A stretch of 12,355 nt of DNA from an uncultured Clostridia bacterium (lineage in GTDB: Bacteria > Bacillota > Clostridia > UMGS1883): the NCBI GenBank assembly GCA_947624455.1, contig CANQKL010000036.1, positions 1 through 12,355 on the forward strand, in the 5' to 3' direction. Numbering within the stretch: the first letter of the stretch is position 1; every line of letters begins with the position of its first letter. The notes beneath the pieces are model-generated. The model was not told where the DNA came from. It ran no database searches and saw only the letters and a program-made list of their open reading frames with translations. The position numbers and the translations under genes were made by a program. Below are positions 1 to 7,552 of the stretch, piece by piece.

Positions 1-584
1 CATACACGGCTGTCCACGTTCTCCGCGAGGGGGAGCTTATCGGTTCCCTTTACCTGGCGGACACTCCTCGTGAGGACGCCAAGTCAGCCGTAAGCGATCT
101 TAAACGAATGAAGATAACGCCCGTGATGATAACCGGCGACAACGCTTCGGCCGCCGGGGAAACCGCCGCGTCCCTTGGAATTACAAAGTTTTATTCACAG
201 GTCCTGCCCGGCGAAAAGCTTGATATAGTGAAAAAACTTAACGGCACTGTGGCCTTTGTTGGCGACGGAGTCAACGACGCTCCCGCCCTGAGCGGAGCCG
301 ATATCGGAATCGCGATGGGCGGCATGGGCCGCGAGGCGGCGATGGAGGCCGCTGACGTCGTCATAATGGACGACGCGCCTTCTAAGGTTCCGCTGGCGGT
401 CAGAATTGCCAAAAAGGTGTACCGCACGGCTGTATTCAACATCGCATTCGCTCTGAGCTTCAAGGCCATAGTGCTGATTTTGGGAGCCGTGGGCGTGGCT
501 AATATGTGGCTGGCGGTTTTCGCCGATGTAGGCGTCGCACTGATCGCAGTCGCCGTGGCGGTGCTGCGGTGCAGAAAAATATAG
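1..584 (+). CDS. Heavy-metal P1B-type ATPase (Zn/Cd/Pb exporter type), 3' end only
   Basis: The reading frame is open from base 3 with no start in the window, so only about the last 193 residues are present. They cover the end of the P/N domain and the last two membrane segments of a P-type ATPase that exports divalent soft metals across the cytoplasmic membrane using ATP. Visible motifs are the hinge MITGDN, the GDGVNDAPAL loop that binds Mg2+ near the phosphorylated Asp, and a GIAMG..G...A.EAADVVIMDD stretch. In the final membrane pair, a Lys in NIAFALSFKAIVL and an Asp in AVFADVGVALIAV match the Lys/Asp pair known to bind metal in ZntA/CadA proteins. That favours Zn/Cd/Pb over Cu. The metal-binding CPC motif and N-terminal domain lie outside the window, so the substrate is inferred. 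The usual LNALRL tail is replaced by AVLRCRKI. A hairpin follows the stop codon. Confidence 0.93.
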   Translation, partial: YTAVHVLREGELIGSLYLADTPREDAKSAVSDLKRMKITPVMITGDNASAAGETAASLGITKFYSQVLPGEKLDIVKKLNGTVAFVGDGVNDAPALSGADIGIAMGGMGREAAMEAADVVIMDDAPSKVPLAVRIAKKVYRTAVFNIAFALSFKAIVLILGAVGVANMWLAVFADVGVALIAVAVAVLRCRKI

Positions 585-590
585 ATTTTG

Positions 591-635
591 TTTGTCAGCG
601 CAATGGCTAAGTCCTTACGCTGACAAATTTCTTTC
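591..635 (+). terminator. Hairpin terminator after the P-type ATPase
   Basis: A perfect 10-bp inverted repeat, TTTGTCAGCG (591-600) and CGCTGACAAA (618-627), encloses a 17-nt loop and is followed by TTTCTTTC. It starts seven bases after the ATPase stop codon. The U-tract is interrupted, so termination may be incomplete. Confidence 0.65.
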
Positions 636-653
636 ACGAAAAAAATTTTTTCC

Positions 654-682
654 TTGATTTTTGCAGATTTTTGTGTTATAAT
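654..682 (+). promoter_or_regulatory. Sigma-A promoter with extended -10 for the AraC-family gene
   Basis: The -35 box TTGATT (654-659), a 17-nt spacer and a perfect -10 TATAAT (677-682) are present. The -10 is preceded by TGT, giving an extended -10. An A/T tract (639-651) sits just upstream and could act as an UP element. Predicted transcription starts near 689, so translation must begin downstream of that point. Confidence 0.75.
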
Positions 683-724
683 ATTTATATATTGATAAAA
701 AATGTGTATAAAGGCGGTGGTATT

Positions 725-1636
725 GTGGAAAAAATGCCTAAGCTGTGGGAGGATCTGATCAATTCGGAGGGGGGACTGCCAATAGTCGTCCACTCCCTGC
801 AAAGGATCATGGACGGAAGATATCAGGTCGAGACCAACAGTATACACGACGAGTTTGAGCTGGTCTATGTCCAGCACGCCTCCCGGGCCCACTTTGACAT
901 AAACGGTAAGATAGTACCCATACACAATCATGACCTCCTGCTCATAAAGCCCCATATCCCCCACAAGCTGGATATGGACAGCGGCAACCCCTGCCAGTTC
1001 TGGATCCTTAAGTTCTGCTTTGTTAAAAAACATGAGAGCAAGATATCCACGGTCAGCTTGGACGAATTTTTAAACTTCATATCCGATACGGACACGGTCG
1101 GCTACTTTTCCCTGTCCAGCATTTACCGCAGCAGCATAGTCAACATAATGCAGCAAATAATGCAGGAAACTAAGGAGCCTGACGAGGCAAGCGAATTTTT
1201 GGAAAGCCTGCTGATAATGGAGCTGTTCGTATGGCTCAGCCGCAGCCTCAAAGCCCAATGGGAAAGTTCCCTATCCACTAAAGGCGACAAGCTGCACGAG
1301 CTGTTGGAGGCCGCCAAAAATTACATCCTTGAAAACTATTACACCGACATCTCTCTCGACGACATTTCCAACTATGTATACATATCAACCAGCCACTTCG
1401 CCCGGGCATTCAAAAAGCACTACGGCATCAGCCCCATTCAGTTTTTGCTGAGCGTCCGTATCCAAAAGGCCAAGGCCCTGCTGGAGGAGACTAACAAAAA
1501 AATCGGCGACATCGCAATAGATGTGGGATTCAGCGCGCAGCAGCGGTTCAACGATATTTTCCGCAAACAGATGGGTATGTCGCCCAGCGAGTACCGCCAG
1601 CAGTACAAGGAGAGCATCACGAACATACCGAGCTGA
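725..1636 (+). CDS. AraC-family transcriptional regulator with N-terminal cupin sensor
   Basis: This 303-residue protein has the usual AraC/XylS two-domain plan. Residues 25-100 look like a cupin-type ligand-binding domain (HDEFELVYV, INGKIVPIHNHDLLLIKPHIPHKL). The C-terminal part, about 190-295, holds two helix-turn-helix motifs: one around SLDDISNYVYISTSHFARAF (210-229) and the canonical second one, KIGDIAIDVGFS then MGMSPSEYR (259-291). It would bind DNA in the cytoplasm and switch a target operon in response to a small molecule, often a sugar; the ligand cannot be read from sequence. I chose GTG at 725 because AAAGGCGGTGG (710-720) is well spaced for it. ATG 734 is a less well placed alternative, and the TTG at 671 lies inside the promoter. 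No sugar-uptake genes adjoin it. The divergent-looking neighbours belong to other units, so its target is unknown. Confidence 0.93.
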   Translation: MEKMPKLWEDLINSEGGLPIVVHSLQRIMDGRYQVETNSIHDEFELVYVQHASRAHFDINGKIVPIHNHDLLLIKPHIPHKLDMDSGNPCQFWILKFCFVKKHESKISTVSLDEFLNFISDTDTVGYFSLSSIYRSSIVNIMQQIMQETKEPDEASEFLESLLIMELFVWLSRSLKAQWESSLSTKGDKLHELLEAAKNYILENYYTDISLDDISNYVYISTSHFARAFKKHYGISPIQFLLSVRIQKAKALLEETNKKIGDIAIDVGFSAQQRFNDIFRKQMGMSPSEYRQQYKESITNIPS

Positions 1637-1719
1637 CACGCTTTGGGGGGCTGTCCCTCTGGAGCTTTCGCTAAAAAATGCAATCAATGATTTTATTTTG
1701 TCCCGATGAAAGTAAAGAC

Positions 1720-1758
1720 AATTAAAAAAGTTCGGCATAATGCCGAACTTTTTTAATT
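1720..1758. terminator. Bidirectional intrinsic terminator between the AraC-family gene and uvrC
   Basis: A perfect 18-bp inverted repeat has arms at 1720-1737 and 1741-1758 and a 3-nt TAA loop. The GC core is TTCGGCA/TGCCGAA, flanked by A6 on the left and T6 on the right, so it gives a GC stem plus U-run on both strands. It lies between the stop codons of two converging genes, 1636 (+) and 1765 (-). Confidence 0.93.
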
Positions 1759-1764
1759 GGAAGT

Positions 1765-3609
1765 TCACGTCTGGTCATTTTCTCCGTGGAAATGAGCGTA
1801 TATGGCCTCCGCCAGAGGCCGGCTTATCCCTTTGACCCTGCAAAGGTCGGCAGGATCAGCCTTTTTTATATTGTTAATGCCCTTAAACTGTCTGATCAGC
1901 TCGGCCTTTCTCGCTTTGCCTATGCCGTGTATCCTGTCAAGCTCGCTCTCCGCGATGTGCTTATTTCTGAGCTTGCGGTGATATTCGATCGCGAAGCGGT
2001 GAACCTCATCCTGCACCTGAGCCGTGAGACGGAAAGCGCTGCCCTGGGGCGGAAGGGTTATCTCTCCAAAATCCCCCACCACTCCCCGGCTCCGATGCTT
2101 GTCGTTCTTCACCAGGCCGAACACGGGGATATCGAGGCCCAGTTCGTCGAGCGCTTCCTGGGCGGCGTGAACCTGTCCTATGCCGCCGTCCATAAGTATC
2201 AAATCCGGCAGCTGGGCAAAATGGCCGTCTCCCTTTCTTTTTTCATGCGTGAAACGCCGGTTCAAAACATGACGCATGGAAGCCGCGTCGTTATTGCCTA
2301 TATCGGGATCAAGCTTGAAATGCCTGTATTCGCTGCGCGCAGGACGGCCATTCACAAACACCACCATCGAGGCCACGCTGTCGGCCCCGGAGGTGTGGGA
2401 GATGTCATAGGACTCTATCCTGTCCGGCACCACCTCGAGACAGAGGGCCTGGGCCAGCTCGATGACCGCGCCAGCTCTGAGCTGCTCCTTTACCTTTTCC
2501 GTTTTCATGTTCATTATGTTCTTGGAAGCGTTTTCCAACGCCATATCCACTATGCGCTTATTCGCCCCGCGCTGGGGAGTGCGTACCTGAGTCCGCTTGC
2601 CCCTAAGTTCAAAAATATACTGCTCCAGCATCCTTTCGTCCTCTATCTCATGGGAAAGGAGTATCATCTTTGGTATATAGTACTCTCCGCGATAATATTG
2701 GGTAACGAAGCTCTCCAGCGTCTCCCCGCTGTCGGAAGCTGAATTTGACACGTCAAAGCTGTCTCGGCCGATAAGCTTCCCGTGCCGGATGTAAAAGACC
2801 TCGACGCAGCTGAGGCCGTCCTCGGCCGCAAGGGCAAAAACGTCCATGTCGGCGTCGTTGTCTGAAATGACCTTCTGCCGCTGGCTCAGGGCCTTTACCG
2901 ACTGTATCCTGTCCCGCAGGGCGGCGGCCATTTCAAACTCCAGATTTTCCGACGCCTTGTACATTTCATCGGTCAGCCCGTCGATCACTTCCTGATCCTT
3001 GCCCTCCATAAAGGCGGCGATTGAAAGGAACAGCTTCTTGTATTCCTCGCTGCTTACATTGCCCTGACAGGGCGCCATGCACCTGCCCATGGAATAATAG
3101 ATGCAGGGCCGTTCCTTGCCGATATCACGTGGGAACTGCTTTTTACAGTGCGCTATACGGAAGATATTTTTTAGAAGGTCAAAGGTCTCCCGCACGGAAA
3201 AGCCCGCCGGGTAAGGGCCAAAGTAGCGGGCTCCGTCGTTCTCGATGCGGCGGACATAAAGTATGCGCGGATAATCCTCGTTGAGGGTCAGCTTGATATA
3301 AGGGTAATGCTTGTCATCCTTCAGGAGTATGTTGTACTTAGGCTTATATTCCTTGATAAGGTTGCTTTCAAGCACGAGAGCCTCCATCTCGCTGTCGCAG
3401 ATAATGTAATCCAAATCATCTATATGGCTGACCATTAGCTGGGTCTTGACATTATGGCCCGCGGAGGAGTGGAAGTACTGGCGGACTCGGTTCTTGAGGA
3501 CTTTTGCCTTGCCGATATAAATTATGGCGCCATTTTTGTCCTTCATCTGGTACACGCCCGGACAGTCAGGCAGCTTTTTAAGCTTTTCTTCAATTTGCTC
3601 CGACGCCAT
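1765..3609 (-). CDS. uvrC: UvrABC system protein C (excinuclease subunit)
   Basis: UvrC makes the two incisions on either side of a DNA lesion in nucleotide excision repair, working with UvrA and UvrB in the cytoplasm. The 614-residue length is normal. Residues 13-95 are the GIY-YIG nuclease (GVY at 18-20, YIG at 31-33, R41, E76) for the 3' cut. Cys 155, 169, 177 and 181 form the cluster reported to hold a [4Fe-4S] cofactor in UvrC. The UVR domain that contacts UvrB is near 207-245. The RNase H-like nuclease for the 5' cut spans about 385-545, with D402 (YDISH), D474 (LMDGG) and H537 (EVHRFA). Tandem helix-hairpin-helix DNA-binding motifs lie at about 558-608 (IHGIGKARKAELI, VKGISRPLAEAI). 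All key residues are present, so it should be active. The ATG at 3609 follows AAAGGGGGTGG. It is the last gene of a leftward operon, 29 nt after the YkvA-type gene. Confidence 0.98.
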   Translation of the reverse strand: MASEQIEEKLKKLPDCPGVYQMKDKNGAIIYIGKAKVLKNRVRQYFHSSAGHNVKTQLMVSHIDDLDYIICDSEMEALVLESNLIKEYKPKYNILLKDDKHYPYIKLTLNEDYPRILYVRRIENDGARYFGPYPAGFSVRETFDLLKNIFRIAHCKKQFPRDIGKERPCIYYSMGRCMAPCQGNVSSEEYKKLFLSIAAFMEGKDQEVIDGLTDEMYKASENLEFEMAAALRDRIQSVKALSQRQKVISDNDADMDVFALAAEDGLSCVEVFYIRHGKLIGRDSFDVSNSASDSGETLESFVTQYYRGEYYIPKMILLSHEIEDERMLEQYIFELRGKRTQVRTPQRGANKRIVDMALENASKNIMNMKTEKVKEQLRAGAVIELAQALCLEVVPDRIESYDISHTSGADSVASMVVFVNGRPARSEYRHFKLDPDIGNNDAASMRHVLNRRFTHEKRKGDGHFAQLPDLILMDGGIGQVHAAQEALDELGLDIPVFGLVKNDKHRSRGVVGDFGEITLPPQGSAFRLTAQVQDEVHRFAIEYHRKLRNKHIAESELDRIHGIGKARKAELIRQFKGINNIKKADPADLCRVKGISRPLAEAIYAHFHGENDQT

Positions 3610-3638
3610 ATATCCACCCCCTTTCCCGCGTGTCTATG

Positions 3639-4136
3639 TCAGCCGTTGTTCTTGCTCTCAAACAGCTTTTTCAGCTTGTTCCATATCTTTGTGCCAACCA
3701 GCTTGTCGCCCTTGTCAATGACGTTTTTTATAAAGTCGTATATTTTATCCTCGCCCAGCCAGTAGTTATCCACTATGGCCGGATCTACGTCGTCAATGGC
3801 CCGGTTGAGCAGAGTCACGCCCACGATAAGGTCGTCCATCCAGCCCACTACCGGCAAAAAGTCCGGCACAAGGTCAAGCGGTGAGATAAAGTACAGCATC
3901 GCGCCCCCAAGCTTCGCCTTGGCGCTGACCGGGACGTCGGGATCCGCCACCAGCTTTATCAGCAGGTAAAACACATCGGGTACCGCGGCCAAATATTTGC
4001 CCATGCCGCAGGCGGGATGCTTTTCAATATAGTCGTCTATCTTCATCCTAAGCCTGCGATAAAAATCCATCCTCATGTTCTGGCTTTGCTCGTCGTCCTC
4101 CAACACCTCGGTGTCAAAAATCTTTTCGTCGTTCAT
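3639..4136 (-). CDS. DUF1232 / YkvA-family small membrane-associated protein
   Basis: This 165-residue protein has the DUF1232 (YkvA) signature at residues 73-110. Its core is ISPLDLVPDFLPVVGWMDDL (84-103), a hydrophobic hairpin with the typical SPxDLxPDFxP and DD motifs. The N-terminal 30 residues are acidic and polar, and the C-terminus is lysine-rich and amphipathic (IWNKLKKLFESKN). The family is widespread in bacteria and, as far as I know, has no agreed biochemical role. I would expect membrane association. ATG 4136 is chosen because GAGGAG (4151-4146) sits 9 nt upstream; a TTG at 4145 directly abuts that site and cannot be used with it. It starts 5 nt after the acyl-CoA ligase stop and ends 29 nt before uvrC, so it is translated from the same mRNA. 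Confidence 0.9.
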   Translation of the reverse strand: MNDEKIFDTEVLEDDEQSQNMRMDFYRRLRMKIDDYIEKHPACGMGKYLAAVPDVFYLLIKLVADPDVPVSAKAKLGGAMLYFISPLDLVPDFLPVVGWMDDLIVGVTLLNRAIDDVDPAIVDNYWLGEDKIYDFIKNVIDKGDKLVGTKIWNKLKKLFESKNNG

Positions 4137-4141
4137 ATATT

Positions 4142-5809
4142 TCAACTCCTCTTATATTTTTCTATATCCATGCGTTTGATTTCTGCACGGCGGATCTTTC
4201 CGCTGATAGTCTTGGGCATTTCCTTTACGAACTCTACGACCCTGGGATATTTATAGGGGGCGGTCTGCCTCTTTACATAGTTCTGTATTTCCTTCTTTAA
4301 CTCCTCGCTGGGCGTTTGGCCCTCCACAAGGATGACGGTCGCCTTGACTATCTGTCCGCGTATAGGGTCTGGCACAGGGGTTATGGCGCACTCCAACACA
4401 TACGGCAGCTCCATTATAACGCTTTCTATTTCAAACGGGCCAATCCTGTATCCGCTGGACTTGATGATGTCGTCGGTCCGTCCCACGTACCAGTAATAGC
4501 CGTCGCCGTCGCGGTAAGCCGTATCGCCAGTGTGATAGACGCCGTCCTTCCAAACCGCCTCGGTGCTGTCACGATCCAGATAATAGCCGGTGAACAGTCC
4601 GCAGGGGAGGCTTTCTCCGGTGTAAATGACTATCTCGCCAGTCTCGCCCACAGGACAGGAATTGCCCTCGGCGTCCACAATATCCACATTATATCCGGGG
4701 ACAGGCTTACCCATTGAGCCGGGACGCGGCTCCATTCCCACAAGGGTGCCGACGGTAAGAGTAGTTTCCGTCTGACCGAAGCCCTCCATTATATCCAGGC
4801 CCGTGGCCTTTTTCCAATCGTAATAGACCTGGGGATTAAGCGCCTCGCCAGCGGTATTGCTGTAAGTTATAGAGCTGAGGTCATATTTGCTCAGATCGTC
4901 CTTGATAAAGAAGCGGTACATGGTGGGCGGAGCGCAAAAGGTCGTTATGCCGTACTCCTTGAACAGGGGCAGTATTTCCTCGGCCTTGAAGCGGTCGTAA
5001 TCGTACACAAAAATAGACGATCCGCAAAGCCACTGTCCGTAAAGCTTGCCCCACAGGGCCTTTCCCCAGCCGGTGTCGCTGATGGTGAAATGGAGGCCGT
5101 CAGGGCTGTTATTGTGCCAAAACTTCGCCGTCACAAAGTGACCCAGAGGGTACTTGTGGCTGTGGGCGGCGATGCGGGGATATTTGGTGGTGCCGCTGGT
5201 GAACATCATAAGCATCAGGTCGTCGCCCTTGGGGCTGCTTTCCCTTCTTTTATAAATGGGAGAGCATTTTTCTATTTCCTCGTCGAAGCTGTGCCAGCCT
5301 TCCCTTTCGCCGCCCACTATCATCCGAATATCCACGCGGCCCGTTTCACACATTGCCTGTTCGGCATGATCGGCCACGTCTCCGTCGGAGGTGCAGATCA
5401 TTGCCCTTACCATAGCTGAGTTAAAGCGATATTCAAAGTCGTGCTTCACCAGCAGATTTGTGGCGGGAATAGCGATGGCTCCCATTTTGGCCAGACCCAG
5501 CATAGCGAACCAGAACTGATAATGACGCTTGAGTACCAGCATCACCCTATCTCCGGGGCGGATGCCCAGAACCTCAAAATAGTTAGCCGCTCGGCTCGAA
5601 TACTCGCTCATTTCCTTAAAGGTAAAGCGGCGGCACTTCTTGTCGTTGGAAACATAGACCAGCGCCTCCTTGTCGGGGTTCCTTTCCGCCATAGCGTCCA
5701 CCACGTCGAAGGCAAAGTTGAAGCTGTCAGTGTTTTTGAAATTTATATCCGTCAAAATGCCCTTGTCGTCCAGAGTGAAGTCAACAAATTTTTCATAGAC
5801 CTGTTCCAT
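4142..5809 (-). CDS. Medium-chain acyl-CoA synthetase-like AMP-forming ligase
   Basis: This 555-residue member of the ANL superfamily would activate a carboxylic acid with ATP to an acyl-adenylate and then form the acyl-CoA. Visible motifs are the P-loop FTSGTTKYPR (203-212), aromatic and substrate-region HFTISDTGWGKALWGKLYGQ (240-259), GFGQTETT (343-350), HTGD (426-429), the hinge YVGRTDDIIKSSGYR (441-455), and the catalytic Lys 538 in PKTISGKIRR. TGWGKA.WGK and the overall pattern resemble the medium-chain/acetyl-type (ACSM/MACS) group of Clostridia, suggesting short- or medium-chain or branched fatty acids; the substrate is inferred. The P-loop departs from the usual TSGTTGxPK by having Lys and Arg at the Gly and Lys positions. 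The ATG at 5809 has AAAGGA about 14 nt upstream, a slightly long spacing. It is the first gene of the operon that continues into the YkvA-type gene and uvrC. Confidence 0.93.
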   Translation of the reverse strand: MEQVYEKFVDFTLDDKGILTDINFKNTDSFNFAFDVVDAMAERNPDKEALVYVSNDKKCRRFTFKEMSEYSSRAANYFEVLGIRPGDRVMLVLKRHYQFWFAMLGLAKMGAIAIPATNLLVKHDFEYRFNSAMVRAMICTSDGDVADHAEQAMCETGRVDIRMIVGGEREGWHSFDEEIEKCSPIYKRRESSPKGDDLMLMMFTSGTTKYPRIAAHSHKYPLGHFVTAKFWHNNSPDGLHFTISDTGWGKALWGKLYGQWLCGSSIFVYDYDRFKAEEILPLFKEYGITTFCAPPTMYRFFIKDDLSKYDLSSITYSNTAGEALNPQVYYDWKKATGLDIMEGFGQTETTLTVGTLVGMEPRPGSMGKPVPGYNVDIVDAEGNSCPVGETGEIVIYTGESLPCGLFTGYYLDRDSTEAVWKDGVYHTGDTAYRDGDGYYWYVGRTDDIIKSSGYRIGPFEIESVIMELPYVLECAITPVPDPIRGQIVKATVILVEGQTPSEELKKEIQNYVKRQTAPYKYPRVVEFVKEMPKTISGKIRRAEIKRMDIEKYKRS

Positions 5810-5858
5810 GTTATTTTTTCAATTCCTTTCGTTTTTATGTATTTTATTTATGAGACTT

Positions 5859-5887
5859 ATTTTAACACACATTTGACCCTATGTCAA
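5859..5887 (-). promoter_or_regulatory. Sigma-A promoter of the ligase-ykvA-uvrC operon
   Basis: On the minus strand there is a perfect -35 TTGACA (5887-5882), a 17-nt spacer and a -10 TAAAAT (5864-5859). It lies about 50 nt upstream of the ligase start codon. No other comparable promoter was noticed before uvrC, so it probably drives all three genes. Confidence 0.82.
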
Positions 5888-5912
5888 TTAAAAGACCGTG
5901 TACAATTTGTAA

Positions 5913-5960
5913 ATATTGTATATTGCAATATATATGGACAAGATATATAATATACAATAT
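5913..5960. promoter_or_regulatory. Candidate operator: 12-bp inverted repeat over the MATE promoter
   Basis: ATATTGTATATT (5913-5924) and its exact complement AATATACAATAT (5949-5960) bracket the MATE promoter. One arm touches the -35 box and the other overlaps the -10. Nested inside is a perfect 14-bp palindrome, TATATTGCAATATA (5919-5932). A weaker pair, GATATAT/ATATATC (5942-5963), is also present. The position suits a repressor of the MarR or TetR kind that controls drug pumps, but no such regulator gene is adjacent. The AT-rich composition makes chance matches easier. Confidence 0.45.
5923..5951 (+). promoter_or_regulatory. Promoter of the MATE efflux gene
   Basis: The -35 box TTGCAA (5923-5928; 4 of 6 consensus), a 17-nt spacer and a perfect -10 TATAAT (5946-5951) are present. 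The start codon lies 40 nt downstream, preceded by the ribosome binding site AAGGAAGGA (5974-5982). Confidence 0.72.
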
Positions 5961-5990
5961 ATCTACAAAGCTTAAGGAAGGATCTTTTTA

Positions 5991-7364
5991 ATGACAGACA
6001 CTGTTACTAAAGAAAATAAAATGGGTACGATGCCGGTAAACCGGCTTTTGCTGACCATGGCCGCGCCGATGGTGCTGTCCATGCTGGTGCAGGCGCTGTA
6101 CAATGTGGTGGACAGCGTATTCGTATCGCACTTTTCCCAGGACGGACTTACGGCCCTGTCTCTGGCTTTCCCGGTACAAAGCCTGATGATAGCCGTGGCC
6201 ACGGGTACGGGCGTGGGCATCAACGCCATGCTCAGTAAAAGTTTGGGCGAAAAGGACAGCGAAAACGTCAGCGCCGCCGCTGGCAACGGCGTGTTTCTCG
6301 CCCTTTGCAGCTATGTAGTTTTCCTTATTTTCGGACTCTTCGGGGCGCGGTTGTTCTTCGAGACTCAGAAGGCCACAGCCAATGTAGTGGAATACGGCAC
6401 ACAATATCTGAGCATATGCTCCATATTCAGCCTGGGGATATATGTGCAGATAACCTTTGAACGCCTGCTCCAAGCCACGGGAAAAACTTTCTTTACCATG
6501 TGGACACAGCTTTCGGGGGCTCTTATAAACATCATCCTTGATCCAATTCTCATTTTTGGCTATTTCGGCGCTCCCCGAATGGGCGTCGCCGGAGCCGCGG
6601 CGGCTACGGTCATAGGTCAGTGCGTGGCGGCGGTCGTGGCGGTGATCTGCAACCTAAAATTCAACCATGAGGTGCATCTGACTTTAAAAGGTCTGCGGCC
6701 CAAGGCCCGGGTTATCAAGCGGATTTATTCCGTCGGCGTTCCGTCTATACTCATGGTAGCCATCGGTTCGGTGATGACCTACACCATGAACCAGATTTTG
6801 CTGGGCTTCGAGAAGGTGGGTGAAACCGCCGTTTCAGTCTTTGGCGCATATTTCAAGCTCCAGAGCTTCATATTTATGCCCATTTTCGGCCTGAACAACG
6901 GTATGATACCCATTGTAGCCTACAACTACGGCGCTCGGAAAAAGAGCCGTATAACCGCGACTATTAAGCTAAGCGTGGTTTACGCGGTCTCAATGATGTT
7001 CCTGGGCTTTTTGATCTTTCAGTTTTTCAGTCCCGCCCTGCTGAACCTCTTTGACGCCAGCCCGACCATGCTGGAGCTGGGCGTTCCCGCTCTGCGCATC
7101 ATCAGCCTGCACTTTCTGCTCGCGGGCTTCAGCATAATCTCCAGCAGCGTGTTCCAGGCTTTAGGCAGCGGAACCTTAAGTCTCATAATTTCCGTGGCGC
7201 GTCAGTTGGTAGTGCTGCTGCCGACGGCTTGGCTCTTGTCCCTGACCGGTAAGGTCAGCGCCGTTTGGTGGAGTTTTCTCATTGCGGAGTTTGTGTCTCT
7301 CGCCCTCTGCGGCGTTTTCCTAAAGCTCATTTACAAAAAGAGGCTGGGAGATATTCCTGATTAA
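5991..7364 (+). CDS. MATE-family multidrug efflux transporter (MepA-like)
   Basis: This 457-residue polytopic membrane protein has about twelve predicted membrane segments in two similar halves, the normal size for the MATE family. These pumps export cationic drugs or metabolites in exchange for Na+ or H+. Family features are MAAPMVLSMLVQALYNVVDS with the conserved Asp in the first helix (23-42), GTGVGINAMLSKSLGEKD (72-89), ERLLQATGKT (157-166), NIILDPILIFG (180-190) and, in the second half, MIPIVAYNYGARKK (305-318) and VFQALGSG (377-384). The pattern is closest to the MepA-like subgroup; the substrate cannot be read from sequence. ATG 5991 follows AAGGAAGGA at good spacing. It is monocistronic: it has its own promoter with a candidate operator and a 3' hairpin. 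It is divergent from the acyl-CoA ligase operon, with only 181 bp shared between them. Confidence 0.95.
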   Translation: MTDTVTKENKMGTMPVNRLLLTMAAPMVLSMLVQALYNVVDSVFVSHFSQDGLTALSLAFPVQSLMIAVATGTGVGINAMLSKSLGEKDSENVSAAAGNGVFLALCSYVVFLIFGLFGARLFFETQKATANVVEYGTQYLSICSIFSLGIYVQITFERLLQATGKTFFTMWTQLSGALINIILDPILIFGYFGAPRMGVAGAAAATVIGQCVAAVVAVICNLKFNHEVHLTLKGLRPKARVIKRIYSVGVPSILMVAIGSVMTYTMNQILLGFEKVGETAVSVFGAYFKLQSFIFMPIFGLNNGMIPIVAYNYGARKKSRITATIKLSVVYAVSMMFLGFLIFQFFSPALLNLFDASPTMLELGVPALRIISLHFLLAGFSIISSSVFQALGSGTLSLIISVARQLVVLLPTAWLLSLTGKVSAVWWSFLIAEFVSLALCGVFLKLIYKKRLGDIPD

Positions 7365-7382
7365 CAATCTTACGGAGGCTAT

Positions 7383-7453
7383 AAAAATCGTGCAGACCTA
7401 TGTCGTCGCAAGCTCGGCAACGCTTGTTCCGACGCCGTTCTGCACGATTTTTT
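7383..7453 (+). terminator. Long two-tier hairpin terminator after the MATE gene
   Basis: An outer perfect 14-bp stem, AAAAATCGTGCAGA (7383-7396) with TCTGCACGATTTTT (7439-7452), ends in a T-run. Inside it, GTCG (7402-7405) pairs with CGAC (7430-7433), and GCAAGC (7408-7413) pairs with GCTTGT (7422-7427, one G-U), with a TCGGCAAC apical loop. The A5/T6 flanks allow termination in either direction. It begins 18 nt after the MATE stop and is longer than an ordinary terminator. Confidence 0.8.
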
Positions 7454-7523
7454 AGACATCCCCTATGTCTCCAAGTCACATAGCGAGTTATTATTTTTTA
7501 AGTCTCTTTTTTATTTCAGGATA

Positions 7524-7552
7524 TTGACAACAATATTTAAGTGTGATAAAAT
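7524..7552 (+). promoter_or_regulatory. Strong sigma-A promoter of the secreted metallopeptidase gene
   Basis: A perfect -35 TTGACA (7524-7529), a 17-nt spacer and a -10 TAAAAT (7547-7552) preceded by TGA (extended -10) are present. The start codon is about 43 nt below the expected transcription start. A small hairpin, AGACAT/ATGTCT (7454-7470), lies in the otherwise featureless AT-rich leader between the MATE terminator and this promoter. Confidence 0.85.

Noticed and set aside
191..1033. A 280-codon minus-strand frame spanning the ATPase end and the AraC-family gene
   Set aside because: It crosses a terminator and a promoter and is antisense to two clear genes, with low-complexity Ala/Thr/Ser content.
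1786..2742. A 318-codon plus-strand frame inside uvrC
   Set aside because: It is antisense to a complete uvrC with all catalytic residues, and its translation shows no family features.
4134..4145. TTG at 4145 as the start of the YkvA-type gene
   Set aside because: The ribosome binding site GAGGAG abuts it with no spacer, whereas ATG 4136 has ideal 9-nt spacing.
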